DNA from: Pseudochryseolinea flava | Lineage (GTDB): Bacteria > Bacteroidota > Bacteroidia > Cytophagales > Cyclobacteriaceae | NCBI RefSeq assembly: GCF_003286915.1 | Contig: NZ_QMFY01000004.1 | Coordinates: 1 to 64,000, forward strand | Direction: 5' to 3' | DNA: 64,000 nucleotides | Shown here: in pieces, positions 38,001 through 45,516 of the stretch | How the letters are laid out: every line of letters begins with the position of its first letter | Position numbering within the stretch: the first letter of the stretch is position 1 | Notes under the pieces: model-generated | What the model was told of the DNA's origin: nothing | The model's database searches: none | What the model saw: the letters and a program-made list of their open reading frames with translations, nothing else | Position numbers and translations under genes: made by a program

Positions 38001-38565
38001 CGACCACCAAAAGTTCTATCAACTTTATAATGAGTTCTTACACAAGACCGTAATCCAGTTAGACCGTACACTTCAAAAGTTATTGGATAAACACATCATC
38101 GAAAAAAATCCAGTTACCATTGAAAGTCTTGACAAAAAGACACTGCTTAAAATTTTAGATGACCTTTTAAGGATTGTGCCGCATTATCGCCCTGAGTATT
38201 TCAGTTTCTCAATTCCAGAATCCGTTAGCATTAAGACAGACCGTATGCTATTGAGCATCATCCTCGGCAATCTTTTGGAGAATGCTTTTTATTTTTCGAC
38301 AGCGTCCGATAACAAACAAGTGATCCTGCAGGTTCAGCAAGTCCCTGGGCAAACAATAATCATCGTAAAAGATTATGGCCCGGGCATCAACGCCACCATT
38401 CAAGAGAAAGTTTTTGAGATGTTCTATCGTGGCAACACCATCTCCCATGGAAATGGATTGGGGCTTTACCTCGTCAAGTGTGCACTCGCAAAAATCGATG
38501 GTCGAATCACGCTCGACTCAACCGAAGGTCAGCACACTACATTCACTGTGATTCTGCCAGGGTAA
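35077..38565 (+). CDS. Two-component-propeller sensor histidine kinase without output domain
   Basis: The product has 1162 residues. An internal signal segment (residues about 25-44, RLLFATLLACLCSTMAFGQ) precedes some 14 Reg_prop propeller repeats (SQNLVYTIAQDKNGYIWIGT, GNIWVGTNGGGINIL). A Y_Y_Y domain (about 715-810, SFTVYFSPLTFNWQQSIHYA) and a membrane segment (about 825-845, ILIFLAIVTCVYILVKIRL) follow. A coiled coil (about 855-945) leads to HisKA (RASHDIRGPISSMLGLIEV) and HATPase (NLLENAFYF, KDYGPGINA, HGNGLGLYLV). Hybrid two-component systems of this type normally add a receiver and AraC domain; both are missing, so phosphate must go to a separate protein. The downstream gene begins in TAATG, coupled to its stop. 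Confidence 0.93.
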   Translation: MISEPIAFLDKYKTQYVSILANSFAYRLLFATLLACLCSTMAFGQLLNLEFESYNATKGLSQNLVYTIAQDKNGYIWIGTDDGLNRFDGYEFKIFKHIKGDSTSIPANSIRALCLAPDSSLWIGTSNGVCRYVPRTESFEQYPVDFNDPTKLSGASVSDIKIHPDGSVWISYIGDGINVIRAKEKRIMHYTVNGDPPHKFQNDLVSGTLLLPNGDVLVATLEGLEVITPSGDVLTKEAMLSKYPWANAINPSMRALVLSKDQHTLWIGTELQGLYKIDLQTSEVKNFNKTNSGLDFNAILSVYEDTRGMLWVGSEAIYLFDNKREQLALYNEYGIQGSIVVRNPIYSIFEDRDHNVWMGTFRMGVLKYNPTDTRILHYHTNQGEGSIKNNEILSFNQEDNGNMWIATGGAGLYRLREDLKGFEEAPMNERFSSMSIKCIQKDSKGNLWLGTWEGGLMRYNTTKQELDIYNPDKKNFRSWHIWDIREDSVGNLWLGTLRDGLCYFNPQTKAYTYYTSNAADPTSLVNNDIMALLIDSKKNLWVGTGNGLSVMYAGDRKFKNITMNSGIGLTSDIILCLYEDHTGNIWVGTNGGGINILTKDLKLVSTITQVDGLPSPTVASIQPDEHKNIWISTYNGLAKFDAKTHRITEVPQIIGLQGREFLPRASFRSKDGKLFFGGVNGFNLFHPDSLIFNPIHEKVVLTALQIRNQEVRPGKLHDDRIILDKSITETTEIRLNHEDYSFTVYFSPLTFNWQQSIHYAYMLENFDQDWQYGGADRRFVHYTSLAPGEYTLKIKASLDGKSWPDAARTIKIIVAPAWWDTVWFRILIFLAIVTCVYILVKIRLRFMHNQQMKLSKLVEIRTNELQTSYSEINTLLKQVAEQRDSIEEKNSTLTQINEELAAQRDSLALKSNQLEVAQTKLTEINEDLEKVVRDRTKKLNDTVMELETFLYRASHDIRGPISSMLGLIEVSRIEPDHQKFYQLYNEFLHKTVIQLDRTLQKLLDKHIIEKNPVTIESLDKKTLLKILDDLLRIVPHYRPEYFSFSIPESVSIKTDRMLLSIILGNLLENAFYFSTASDNKQVILQVQQVPGQTIIIVKDYGPGINATIQEKVFEMFYRGNTISHGNGLGLYLVKCALAKIDGRITLDSTEGQHTTFTVILPG

Positions 38566-39788
38566 TGTCGGAGGTTGTATCCTTATTCAAACAGGGAATT
38601 AAGTTTCTACTGACGGCGATTAGCTCCATCGTCATATTTGCATTGCTTTATATCAACATCAAACTTTACGATGGGCCAGTTATAGATCCAATCGCGGCAG
38701 CATCCGTAATCAAACAGCTACGCTATTTTGAGCGGGCAATAGACACAGGCGCAGCACACGAGATGCAAAACATGTATCCTGAAGGATATGTTTTCATGCA
38801 TGCACTCTACGGACTTACGTGGGCAGATTTTGCGCTTAATCATCCGCATGACACCCTAAAGCGAAAGGCAATCGAAGAAATTAAAACATCATGGACTGCG
38901 ATTAACAGCACCGATGGGAAGATGCCATTTGATGAAATGTTGCCAATCCGTTATGGCGCCTTTTATACAGGATGGAATAATTACCTGCTCGGAAAACTAA
39001 TTCAGTTGACCGGAAAAGAACGCGCCGATACAGTTCATGTGATCGCATTTAAGAAAGCCTGCAGCGAAATCGCTTATGTGATGAACAAAGAATTGTTTCC
39101 AGAGTCCTATGACGGAATGCGCTGGCCTGCCGATGGAATCATTGCACTAGCATCGTTGTCGCTCCACGACAAAATTTTCACGCCCGCATATTCAGCCACA
39201 TTATCACGATGGGTCAACAGCGTGCGCCGTAACGTCGGTACTGGAGGACTAATTCCACACCGAACCGATGCGAACGAGAACGCCATAGAACGGGCAAGAG
39301 GAAGCTCGCAAAGTTTGATTTTAAATTTCCTTGTGGAAATCGATTCCTCCTTTGCCAAGGAACAATTTGAAAGTTTTGAAAGACTTTTTCTTGACCAACA
39401 TTTCGGCTTACCATTTATTCGAGAGTATCCACGAGGAATGGCTGGTGAGGGCGATATTGATTCAGGTCCCGTTATCTGGAATATCGGTAGCAGTGCAACG
39501 ATTGTAGGCGCACGTACGCTATTCATCTATGGAAAATCAAAAGAGGCACAGTCCATCAGCGCTTGCATCGAAGCGTTCGGATTTCCGTCGACAACTCCGA
39601 AGGCGAAGCATTACCTGTTTGAGCAGCTGATCATCGCGGACGCCTTTATCGCATGGACGAACAGTGTGATCGACGTAAAAAATCCTTCCTCTTTTATTTT
39701 TTTCCATTTGTATACGGCGTTGTTTGTTTTGATACTAGCATTATTCACAGGGTGGGTATGGAGGCGGAGATTGGCTACAAATTCATAA
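38565..39788 (+). CDS. Membrane-anchored helical-toroid-like protein, family not recognised
   Basis: The ATG at 38565 overlaps the kinase stop (TAATG), giving 407 residues. One membrane segment is near the N-terminus (FLLTAISSIVIFALLYINI, about residues 12-30) and another at the C-terminus (FFHLYTALFVLILALFTGWV). The part between is helical and would face the periplasm, with blocks GLTWADFALNHPHD, YTGWNNYLLGKL, MRWPADGIIALASL and GEGDIDSGPVIWNIGSSATI. Spaced Trp/Gly/Asp helices of this kind resemble six-hairpin (alpha/alpha toroid) sugar enzymes, but no catalytic motif could be assigned. Coupling to the propeller kinase suggests a shared role, perhaps sensing or polysaccharide-related. Confidence 0.7.
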   Translation: MSEVVSLFKQGIKFLLTAISSIVIFALLYINIKLYDGPVIDPIAAASVIKQLRYFERAIDTGAAHEMQNMYPEGYVFMHALYGLTWADFALNHPHDTLKRKAIEEIKTSWTAINSTDGKMPFDEMLPIRYGAFYTGWNNYLLGKLIQLTGKERADTVHVIAFKKACSEIAYVMNKELFPESYDGMRWPADGIIALASLSLHDKIFTPAYSATLSRWVNSVRRNVGTGGLIPHRTDANENAIERARGSSQSLILNFLVEIDSSFAKEQFESFERLFLDQHFGLPFIREYPRGMAGEGDIDSGPVIWNIGSSATIVGARTLFIYGKSKEAQSISACIEAFGFPSTTPKAKHYLFEQLIIADAFIAWTNSVIDVKNPSSFIFFHLYTALFVLILALFTGWVWRRRLATNS

Positions 39789-39811
39789 GTTTGTGTACTA
39801 ACTATTGCACT

Positions 39812-40243
39812 ATGAACGAATCTCGCTATAGCTCCTATTCATTTCTATTGGACCGCACTGCCAGACGTGTGAAACAATATGCTCAGCAACAGTTTACAGC
39901 GCAAGGCTTTAACATCACCGTCGACCAGTGGATCGTATTGAAACATTTGGATGAGTACGGCGAGATGAAACAGAATGCATTGGCGGAACTTCTTTTTAAG
40001 GACAACCCTACCCTTACCCGCATTATTGATCTGTTATGTGACAAAAAATTGACCGTCCGGAATGTTCATCCTGAAGATCGTCGCAGCTTCAATGTTAGCC
40101 TCACGAAAGAAGGCGCCAAGAAAGTACAACAGCTCACGCCCAAAGTTCAAGCCATTCGCCTAAAAGCATGGGAAGGTCTCACCGAAAGAGATTTCAACCA
40201 ATTCAAGAAAGTACTGGATACGATCTATGAAAATTTAGCGTAA
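39812..40243 (+). CDS. MarR-family transcriptional regulator
   Basis: The start at 39812 (MNESRYSSYSFLLDRTARRV) gives 143 residues, the usual MarR length; the longer frame from 39653 overlaps the upstream gene and was rejected. The winged helix is visible: ITVDQWIVLKHLDEYGEMKQ, NALAELLFKDNPTLTRIIDL, LTVRNVHPEDRRSFNVSLT (wing with DRR). MarR dimers bind palindromes and respond to phenolic or oxidative ligands. An 18-bp palindrome lies between this gene and the ferredoxin reductase, suggesting that it controls the reductase and ferredoxin genes. Confidence 0.93.
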   Translation: MNESRYSSYSFLLDRTARRVKQYAQQQFTAQGFNITVDQWIVLKHLDEYGEMKQNALAELLFKDNPTLTRIIDLLCDKKLTVRNVHPEDRRSFNVSLTKEGAKKVQQLTPKVQAIRLKAWEGLTERDFNQFKKVLDTIYENLA

Positions 40244-40275
40244 CAAATCCCAACCAATTTGGTAGTTATTTCGTT

Positions 40276-40293
40276 GTATAATTATTGTTATAC
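40276..40293. promoter_or_regulatory. Candidate MarR operator GTATAA-N6-TTATAC
   Basis: A perfect 6-6-6 palindrome, GTATAATTATTGTTATAC, lies 32 nt upstream of the ferredoxin reductase start and 33 nt past the marR-like stop. The surrounding DNA is strongly AT-rich, with further TAATTATT copies to about 40310. Size and place fit a MarR operator. Confidence 0.5.
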
Positions 40294-40325
40294 TAATTAT
40301 TATTACACTAAAATTAAGCTACCCC

Positions 40326-41333
40326 ATGATCATCCAAACCGATATTGCCATCGTTGGCGCCGGGCCTGTAGGTCTATTTGCCGTTTTCGAAGCCGGTCTC
40401 TTGAAAATGCGCTGCCACCTCATCGATGCGCTGCCTCAGATCGGTGGCCAACTTTCAGAGATCTATCCGAAGAAGCCCATTTACGATATTCCGGGCTTCC
40501 CTGAAGTACAGGCGCAAACGTTGGTAGACAACCTTCGTAAACAGATCGAGCCTTTTAAACCAACGTTCACGCTCGGTGAAAGAGTCGATAGCCTCACCCG
40601 GAATGACGACGGTTCCTTTATTCTCACAACCACCGATGGCACAGCAGTACACAGCAAGGTGGTGGTCATTGCAGCGGGCCTTGGAAGTTTTGAGCCCAGA
40701 AAACCAGAGGTCGCAGATCTTGGTCGTTTTGAAGGACGCGGCGTAACGTACATGGTAAAAGATCCTGAGCTTTTCCGCGACAAGAATATCATCATCGCTG
40801 GCGGTGGAGATTCTGCGCTTGATTGGACCATCCACTTGGCCAACATCGCGAAAAGTGTAACACTCGTGCATCGAAATGAATCGTTTCGTGGCGCACCCGA
40901 TTCCGCAGAGAAAGTTTCTACACTAGCGAAAAACGGAAAAATAAATCTCCTGCTCAGTGCCAATCTCAAAGCGCTCCACGGCAATGGTGTCATCAAGGCT
41001 GTTGAGATTGAAGACAAACAGAAACAACTTTTAAAAATAGACACGGACTACCTTATTCCGCTGTTTGGACTCACACCAAAGCTCGGACCGATTGCAGATT
41101 GGAGACTTAACCTCGATAAAAATGCTATTGAAGTAAATACATTCGATTACGCCACAAACGTGTCCGGGATTTTTGCGATTGGTGATATCAACACCTATCC
41201 GGGAAAATTAAAATTGATTCTGTGCGGCTTTCATGAGGCGGCGCTCATGGCCCAAAGTGCGTTCCATTTTGTGTACCCTGATCAAAAAGCAAGTTTCAAA
41301 TACACGACTGTAAACGGCGTTAATGCATTCTAA
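40326..41333 (+). CDS. Ferredoxin-NADP reductase, thioredoxin-reductase type
   Basis: The product has 335 residues. The FAD-binding motif is at the N-terminus (IAIVGAGPVGLFAVFEAGLL), followed by PQIGGQLSEIYPKKPIYDIP. The NADPH motif is IIIAGGGDSALDWTIHLANI, and the C-terminal FAD contact is IFAIGDINTYPGKLKLILCG. There is no CxxC redox pair, which separates it from thioredoxin reductase and fits the YumC-like FNR group. It would pass electrons between NADPH and the 2Fe-2S ferredoxin encoded 2 nt downstream. Confidence 0.93.
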   Translation: MIIQTDIAIVGAGPVGLFAVFEAGLLKMRCHLIDALPQIGGQLSEIYPKKPIYDIPGFPEVQAQTLVDNLRKQIEPFKPTFTLGERVDSLTRNDDGSFILTTTDGTAVHSKVVVIAAGLGSFEPRKPEVADLGRFEGRGVTYMVKDPELFRDKNIIIAGGGDSALDWTIHLANIAKSVTLVHRNESFRGAPDSAEKVSTLAKNGKINLLLSANLKALHGNGVIKAVEIEDKQKQLLKIDTDYLIPLFGLTPKLGPIADWRLNLDKNAIEVNTFDYATNVSGIFAIGDINTYPGKLKLILCGFHEAALMAQSAFHFVYPDQKASFKYTTVNGVNAF

Positions 41334-41335
41334 AT

Positions 41336-41662
41336 ATGGCTGACAAAGACACGATCTCGTTCGACGTCCAGAGTAGTACTGGCGACGTTCAACGCTTGGA
41401 ACTCCCTGATAATATCAACCTTAGCTTGATGGAAGTGCTCAAGGCGTCTGAATATCCAATTCCCGCGACGTGTGGAGGCATGGCGCTTTGTGCCACCTGT
41501 CACGTCGAAATCTTGAAGGGTGTTGAAAATCTTTCAACGCCATCGGATACGGAGCTCGACATGATTGACACACTGCCCAATGCTGCGGCCAACAGCAGGC
41601 TTGCTTGTCAAATCAGGCTCGATCACCGCCTTGATGATGCTGTCATCTTGCTGAAGGGATAG
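41336..41662 (+). CDS. 2Fe-2S ferredoxin, adrenodoxin type
   Basis: The product has 108 residues. Cluster ligands are Cys46, Cys52, Cys55 and Cys91 (ATCGGMALCATCHVEIL and SRLACQIRL), the C-x5-C-x2-C...C pattern of adrenodoxin-like ferredoxins, as in ring-hydroxylation and P450 electron chains. It is cotranscribed with the reductase (2-nt gap). The oxygenase or other acceptor is not in the window. A weak AT-only hairpin, CGATAA-T7-TTATCG, occurs at 41700-41718. Confidence 0.95.
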   Translation: MADKDTISFDVQSSTGDVQRLELPDNINLSLMEVLKASEYPIPATCGGMALCATCHVEILKGVENLSTPSDTELDMIDTLPNAAANSRLACQIRLDHRLDDAVILLKG

Positions 41663-41757
41663 TGGTGGCGGCGTGAACCAACGGTTGCAAAAACTGACGC
41701 GATAATTTTTTTTTATCGTATTTAATCAGAAAATTGTGGCAATAAGATCATTTAAAA

Positions 41758-42666
41758 ATGCAGAAAATTTATCTCAGTGACGCAGGTCCTAAAGTCTCTC
41801 CTGCCGTTTACGGATTCTACCGATGGGACGATTTGGGGAGCAACGCCTCACAAACGATGGAAAAAATCGTTAACCTGTGTCTTGAACTTGGCATCAATAC
41901 TTTCGATCACGCTGAAATTTATGGCGCCTACCAATGTGAGTCATTGTTCGGTGATATCATCACTAAAAAATCATTCAAGCGAGAAGACATTGTGCTGTTT
42001 TCAAAATGCGGATTACGTGTTCCAAGTCCACAACACCCCGAGGTACGACTGAAACATTATGATACGTCTGCAAAACACATATTATCAAGTGTTGAGAACT
42101 CGCTGAAGAAGTTGCGTACGGATTACATTGATATATTCCTGCTTGATCACCTGGATCCTATTTCAAATCTTGAAGAATCTGCAATCGCGATCGAAAAGCT
42201 CTTGAAATCAGGAAAGGTAAAACACATTGGTGTTGCTAACTTCACAGTATTTCAACATCAGTTACTCGCGGCTTATATCAGAACACCGATCGTAACGCAT
42301 CACTTAGAACTGAATTTGTTGAACACGGGCGCGCTTGATAATGGACAAATCGACTACATCAAACAACGTTACATGCGTCCTCTTGTTTCGTCGCCGCTTG
42401 CGAGTGGACGAATTGCCACCGGCACCGACGAGGTAGCATCTCGCGTACGCACGAAGCTGGAAGAGATCGCACCAAAATACAGTGCAGACATCGAATCAGT
42501 GGCTGTGGCATGGCTCATCAAATTGGGCGCGCTGCCATTGATTGGCACGAAAGAAGAAAAACGAATCAAGAATATTGCTAGTGCTTTCAACATTCAACTC
42601 GATCATCAAGATTGGTATGACTTGTACATTGCCTCTCGCGGAGAATTTCCAGAGCAGGGATATTAG
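41758..42666 (+). CDS. Aldo/keto reductase (YdhF-like)
   Basis: The product has 302 residues with a TIM-barrel AKR pattern. The catalytic tetrad is Asp/Tyr in NTFDHAEIYGAYQCESLFGD, Lys in VLFSKCGLRVPS, and His in DYIDIFLLDHLDPI. The cofactor end is GTKEEKRIKNIASAFNIQLD. The YdhF-type GFYRWDD opening is present. It reduces aldehydes or ketones with NADPH; the natural substrate is unknown. It stands alone, 95 nt downstream of the ferredoxin gene. Confidence 0.93.
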   Translation: MQKIYLSDAGPKVSPAVYGFYRWDDLGSNASQTMEKIVNLCLELGINTFDHAEIYGAYQCESLFGDIITKKSFKREDIVLFSKCGLRVPSPQHPEVRLKHYDTSAKHILSSVENSLKKLRTDYIDIFLLDHLDPISNLEESAIAIEKLLKSGKVKHIGVANFTVFQHQLLAAYIRTPIVTHHLELNLLNTGALDNGQIDYIKQRYMRPLVSSPLASGRIATGTDEVASRVRTKLEEIAPKYSADIESVAVAWLIKLGALPLIGTKEEKRIKNIASAFNIQLDHQDWYDLYIASRGEFPEQGY

Positions 42667-42833
42667 CGTTAGCGATCATTAACGATTGACGAATGTGTAA
42701 GCCAACGCGCACCTTCACTTCTTAAAAGGGACCACCGCAACGTGAGTTCCCTTCAAGGGCCACGGTTAACACAAATCCAGAGCTGAAGGAGGTTGTTTAA
42801 GTCAACGACATTGATTAACGATTATTAGAAAAG

Positions 42834-42870
42834 AAAGGCTGGTTCATGACAAATCTGACCCAGCCTTTTT
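42834..42870 (+). terminator. Intrinsic terminator between convergent genes
   Basis: AAAGGCTGG (42834-42842) pairs with CCAGCCTTT (42860-42868), followed by further T residues on the plus strand. It serves the aldo/keto reductase gene, whose stop is 167 nt upstream, and lies 19 nt from the convergent kinase stop. Nothing else was seen in 42667-42833. Confidence 0.8.
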
Positions 42871-42888
42871 TATCATCTTCGAAAGAGA

Positions 42889-44223
42889 TCACTCGACAAC
42901 AGGAAGTTTCACCAGGCATAAGGTCCCCTCACCTTCCTTACTTACAATTTCCATGGCGCCTTTGTGAACACTCACGATTCGATCCACCAACGCTAGCCCT
43001 AAGCCAGCACCAGGAACTCGTCCGGCATTGCTTGCTCTAAAGAGCGGAGAGCGTATGCGTTGCAACTCAGCGACAGGAATACCAATACCATAGTCGCGGA
43101 TACCAATGACAATATTCTTTCCTTTACGATTAAAGCTGATGCGTATTGGCGCTTCGGAATATTTGAACGCATTATCCAGCACGTTTAACAAAGCAATCTG
43201 TAACAGGTGACTACTTCCCATCACGATAACATTAGGTATTTCACCATCGCGAAACACAGCACGATCAGGATGATGCAGGGAAAAAGCATTCAAAGTACGT
43301 TCTACTAGATCAACAACTACTACCCGTTCCATCTCAGAGTCAGGCGAACGTTCTTCGAGACGCGCCAACGTCAGTAATCCTTGTGTGATCGTCGCTAAGC
43401 GCTCTGTTTCTTGCATCACGACCGTTAGCGTTCGTTGATATTCTTGATGCGTTCTGTCCTTCGTCAACGCCAACTCCACTTCCGCCATGATCGCTGTCAA
43501 TGGTGTTTTTAGTTCATGAGACGCATTTTGAACAAAGCGTCGTTGTGAGCGAAAAGCTTTTTCTATCCGCGACAGCAATGCATTAAATGTTAATATCAAT
43601 TCATCAATCTCGTCGATACTCGCCACGTCTTTTGAAAAGTGTAAGCGATAACTCAGGTTATCTTCCGTAATCTGTTTTACTTCTTCCACCACACGCGTTA
43701 CGGGTTTCAAGGCATTGTTGGCAAAGTATAGTCCTGACAAATAAGACAACACCAGGCTTACCACCCATCCACCGATTACTGCACGGAGTAGAAATGTGAG
43801 TTCACGCTCCCCTGGCAGATCCTTATCGGAAACAAAAACCAAATAGAGTTGACCATCGACAATGTGTCGGCGCCCAACGGTGGTATACTCATTTCGTTCT
43901 GCGTTGAACACCGTGTTCTCGACAAGCTGCCCAATCCACGTTGCCGGGATGTCGTAGTCTCCCTTGCGATAGAGTAGCTTCTTATCTTTTGAATAAATCG
44001 AAGTAGAAGGATTAACCAAACTGAACGACCCCTCGGGCATCACATCTTTCACCTCCGGGCTCGCGTAATGTAATACCTCTAGACTAGACTGCTGTGTGAG
44101 GCGGTCAACAAAATCAGTATGAACGAAACGCGTAGTAACGATGTAAATAAAAATCAGAATAGCGCCTGTGATAAGTGCGCTCACCAACATAAAACGAATG
44201 GCTAATCGTTGAACGATTTTCAC
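42889..44223 (-). CDS. OmpR-type two-component sensor histidine kinase
   Basis: The product has 444 residues. Membrane segments lie at residues about 12-30 (LVSALITGAILIFIYIVTT) and 148-170 (AVIGGWVVSLVLSYLSGLYF), flanking a periplasmic domain of about 115 residues. HAMP follows, then HisKA (NASHELKTPLTAIMAEVELA) and HATPase (LNVLDNAFKYSE, RDYGIGIP, PGAGLGLALVDRIV). The architecture resembles CusS/QseC-type kinases. Its start overlaps the stop of the response regulator gene upstream (ATGA), a tight operon. Confidence 0.93.
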   Translation of the reverse strand: MKIVQRLAIRFMLVSALITGAILIFIYIVTTRFVHTDFVDRLTQQSSLEVLHYASPEVKDVMPEGSFSLVNPSTSIYSKDKKLLYRKGDYDIPATWIGQLVENTVFNAERNEYTTVGRRHIVDGQLYLVFVSDKDLPGERELTFLLRAVIGGWVVSLVLSYLSGLYFANNALKPVTRVVEEVKQITEDNLSYRLHFSKDVASIDEIDELILTFNALLSRIEKAFRSQRRFVQNASHELKTPLTAIMAEVELALTKDRTHQEYQRTLTVVMQETERLATITQGLLTLARLEERSPDSEMERVVVVDLVERTLNAFSLHHPDRAVFRDGEIPNVIVMGSSHLLQIALLNVLDNAFKYSEAPIRISFNRKGKNIVIGIRDYGIGIPVAELQRIRSPLFRASNAGRVPGAGLGLALVDRIVSVHKGAMEIVSKEGEGTLCLVKLPVVE

Positions 44224-44930
44224 GCCTCTGGAAGTTTAAGCACATATCCAAATCCAGTGGATGTTTGGATAAGTTTGGTCGCAAATGGTTTATCGATTTT
44301 ATTCCGGAGATAGTTGATGTACACGTCAATAAAATTAGTTCCCGTTTCAAAGGTCAAGCCCCACACCGACTCTGCAATTTCCTGGCGCGATTTGACTTTA
44401 CCTGCATTTCTTGCGAGATACTCCAAGAGCGAATACTCCTTCGCCGTAAGTTGTATCAGTTTACCAGCGCGTTTCACCTCCCGTGCATCAAAGTCAATCA
44501 CGAGATCGCCGAAGGTAAACACATCATGTTGTTCAGCGCCGGCCGCAACAGGCTGATTTGCAAAAGAGATTTTGCGCCGTCTGGTGAGGGCTTTGATTCG
44601 CGCGTATATTTCGTTCCACTTGAAAGGCTTCGGCAGATAATCGTCGGCTCCAGACTCCAATCCGGCAACAATATCATCGCTCATGCCAAGAGCTGTAAGC
44701 ATCAGCACGGGCGTCACTTCATCCTTTTCTCTAAGCGTTTTACACAGCTCCAGGCCGTTCATCAACGGAAGGTTAACATCGAGTAGGATAAGATCAAATT
44801 GCCCGCTCTGAGCCAAGCGAAGGCCTATCTGGCCATCATAGGCTACCTCTGATTCATAACCCGCTTCGTCCAGGCCGCGCTTCAGGACCTCCGCTACTTT
44901 AACTTCGTCTTCTACTATGAGTATTCGCAT
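44220..44930 (-). CDS. OmpR/PhoB-family response regulator
   Basis: The product has 236 residues: a receiver domain (1-118, phospho-Asp in FDLILLDVNLPLMNG, Lys in DDYLPKPFKWNE) and a winged-helix DNA-binding domain (about 140-232, FGDLVIDFDAREVKRAGKLI, LTAKEYSLLEYLARNAGKV, YINYLRNKIDKPFATKLIQT). It is a CusR/CopR-like regulator partnered with the downstream kinase. It diverges from the gene for a small secreted KGV-repeat protein, its probable target across 175 nt. Confidence 0.94.
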   Translation of the reverse strand: MRILIVEDEVKVAEVLKRGLDEAGYESEVAYDGQIGLRLAQSGQFDLILLDVNLPLMNGLELCKTLREKDEVTPVLMLTALGMSDDIVAGLESGADDYLPKPFKWNEIYARIKALTRRRKISFANQPVAAGAEQHDVFTFGDLVIDFDAREVKRAGKLIQLTAKEYSLLEYLARNAGKVKSRQEIAESVWGLTFETGTNFIDVYINYLRNKIDKPFATKLIQTSTGFGYVLKLPEA

Positions 44931-45051
44931 GCTGAATTTTAGTTCAATCTCGTTTCAAAATCAATTAATTAACCAAGAAAACGAAGAATCTAATGACGCG
45001 TTAACGTTCTAACCTATTTCTAATGATCCTATAAGTGTATCCTAATACCGT

Positions 45052-45086
45052 TTTGGCCAACCTCGGCGTAAAAGAAGGTAGTTTTG
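45052..45086 (+). promoter_or_regulatory. Bacteroidota-type promoter for the KGV-repeat protein gene
   Basis: TTTG (45052-45055) and TAGTTTTG (45079-45086) match the -33 (TTTG) and -7 (TAnnTTTG) elements, with a 23-nt spacer. The ATG follows 20 nt later at 45106. Confidence 0.65.
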
Positions 45087-45105
45087 AACATCAAATAAAC
45101 AACTT

Positions 45106-45405
45106 ATGAAAAAGCTCTTGTCGATCATTGGTCTTACGGTACTTGGCGCCATCACCGTTAATGCGCAAAGTTCTAAAACAGAAAGCTACCCTTATTGGAC
45201 AATTGCAAAGGGCGTGCAACAGTTACAGTTTAAAGATTCAGACTACAAGCCGTCTGCGATCGTAACGGGTAACGCTGGATGGACTGTTTCAAAAGGTGTT
45301 AACAGAAGCACAGATGCACGTACAGGCTCCGTTCAAACTGGTGGCCGTCCTACGTGGTTTATCTCAAAAGGCGTTGCTCGTCAACAAGCCGAAAAATCGA
45401 AATAA
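45106..45405 (+). CDS. Small secreted protein with three W-x3-KGV repeats
   Basis: The product has 99 residues. Residues 1-20 are a signal peptide (MKKLLSIIGLTVLGAITVNA, cut before Q21). The mature part holds three short repeats: WTIAKGV (31-37), WTVSKGV (59-65) and WFISKGV (84-90), each followed by Gln/Arg-rich residues (QQLQ, NRST, ARQQ). It is about 79 residues when processed and basic. I recall similar small proteins beside OmpR-type systems in Bacteroidota, but know of no function. The divergent two-component system and the good promoter suggest it is a regulated envelope product. Confidence 0.8.
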   Translation: MKKLLSIIGLTVLGAITVNAQSSKTESYPYWTIAKGVQQLQFKDSDYKPSAIVTGNAGWTVSKGVNRSTDARTGSVQTGGRPTWFISKGVARQQAEKSK

Positions 45406-45462
45406 TAATTACAATACTTCATACAAAAACAGGTTAAAGAATTTTTTGTTAGGGTTAGGGTA

Positions 45463-45498
45463 AAATGCAGAGCTTTAGACGAGGGCTCTGCATTTTTT
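45463..45498. terminator. Bidirectional terminator between convergent genes
   Basis: AAATGCAGAGC (45463-45473) and GCTCTGCATTT (45485-45495) form a perfect 11-bp stem. A strong T run follows on the plus strand and a short one on the minus strand. It serves the KGV-protein gene and probably the GH65 gene, whose stop is at 45517. Confidence 0.9.
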
Positions 45499-45516
45499 AT
45501 TTTCGTTACATCATCA

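Noticed and set aside
41700-41718. Hairpin CGATAA-T7-TTATCG after the ferredoxin gene
   Set aside because: The stem is only 6 bp, mostly AT, and has no T run after it; too weak to call a terminator.
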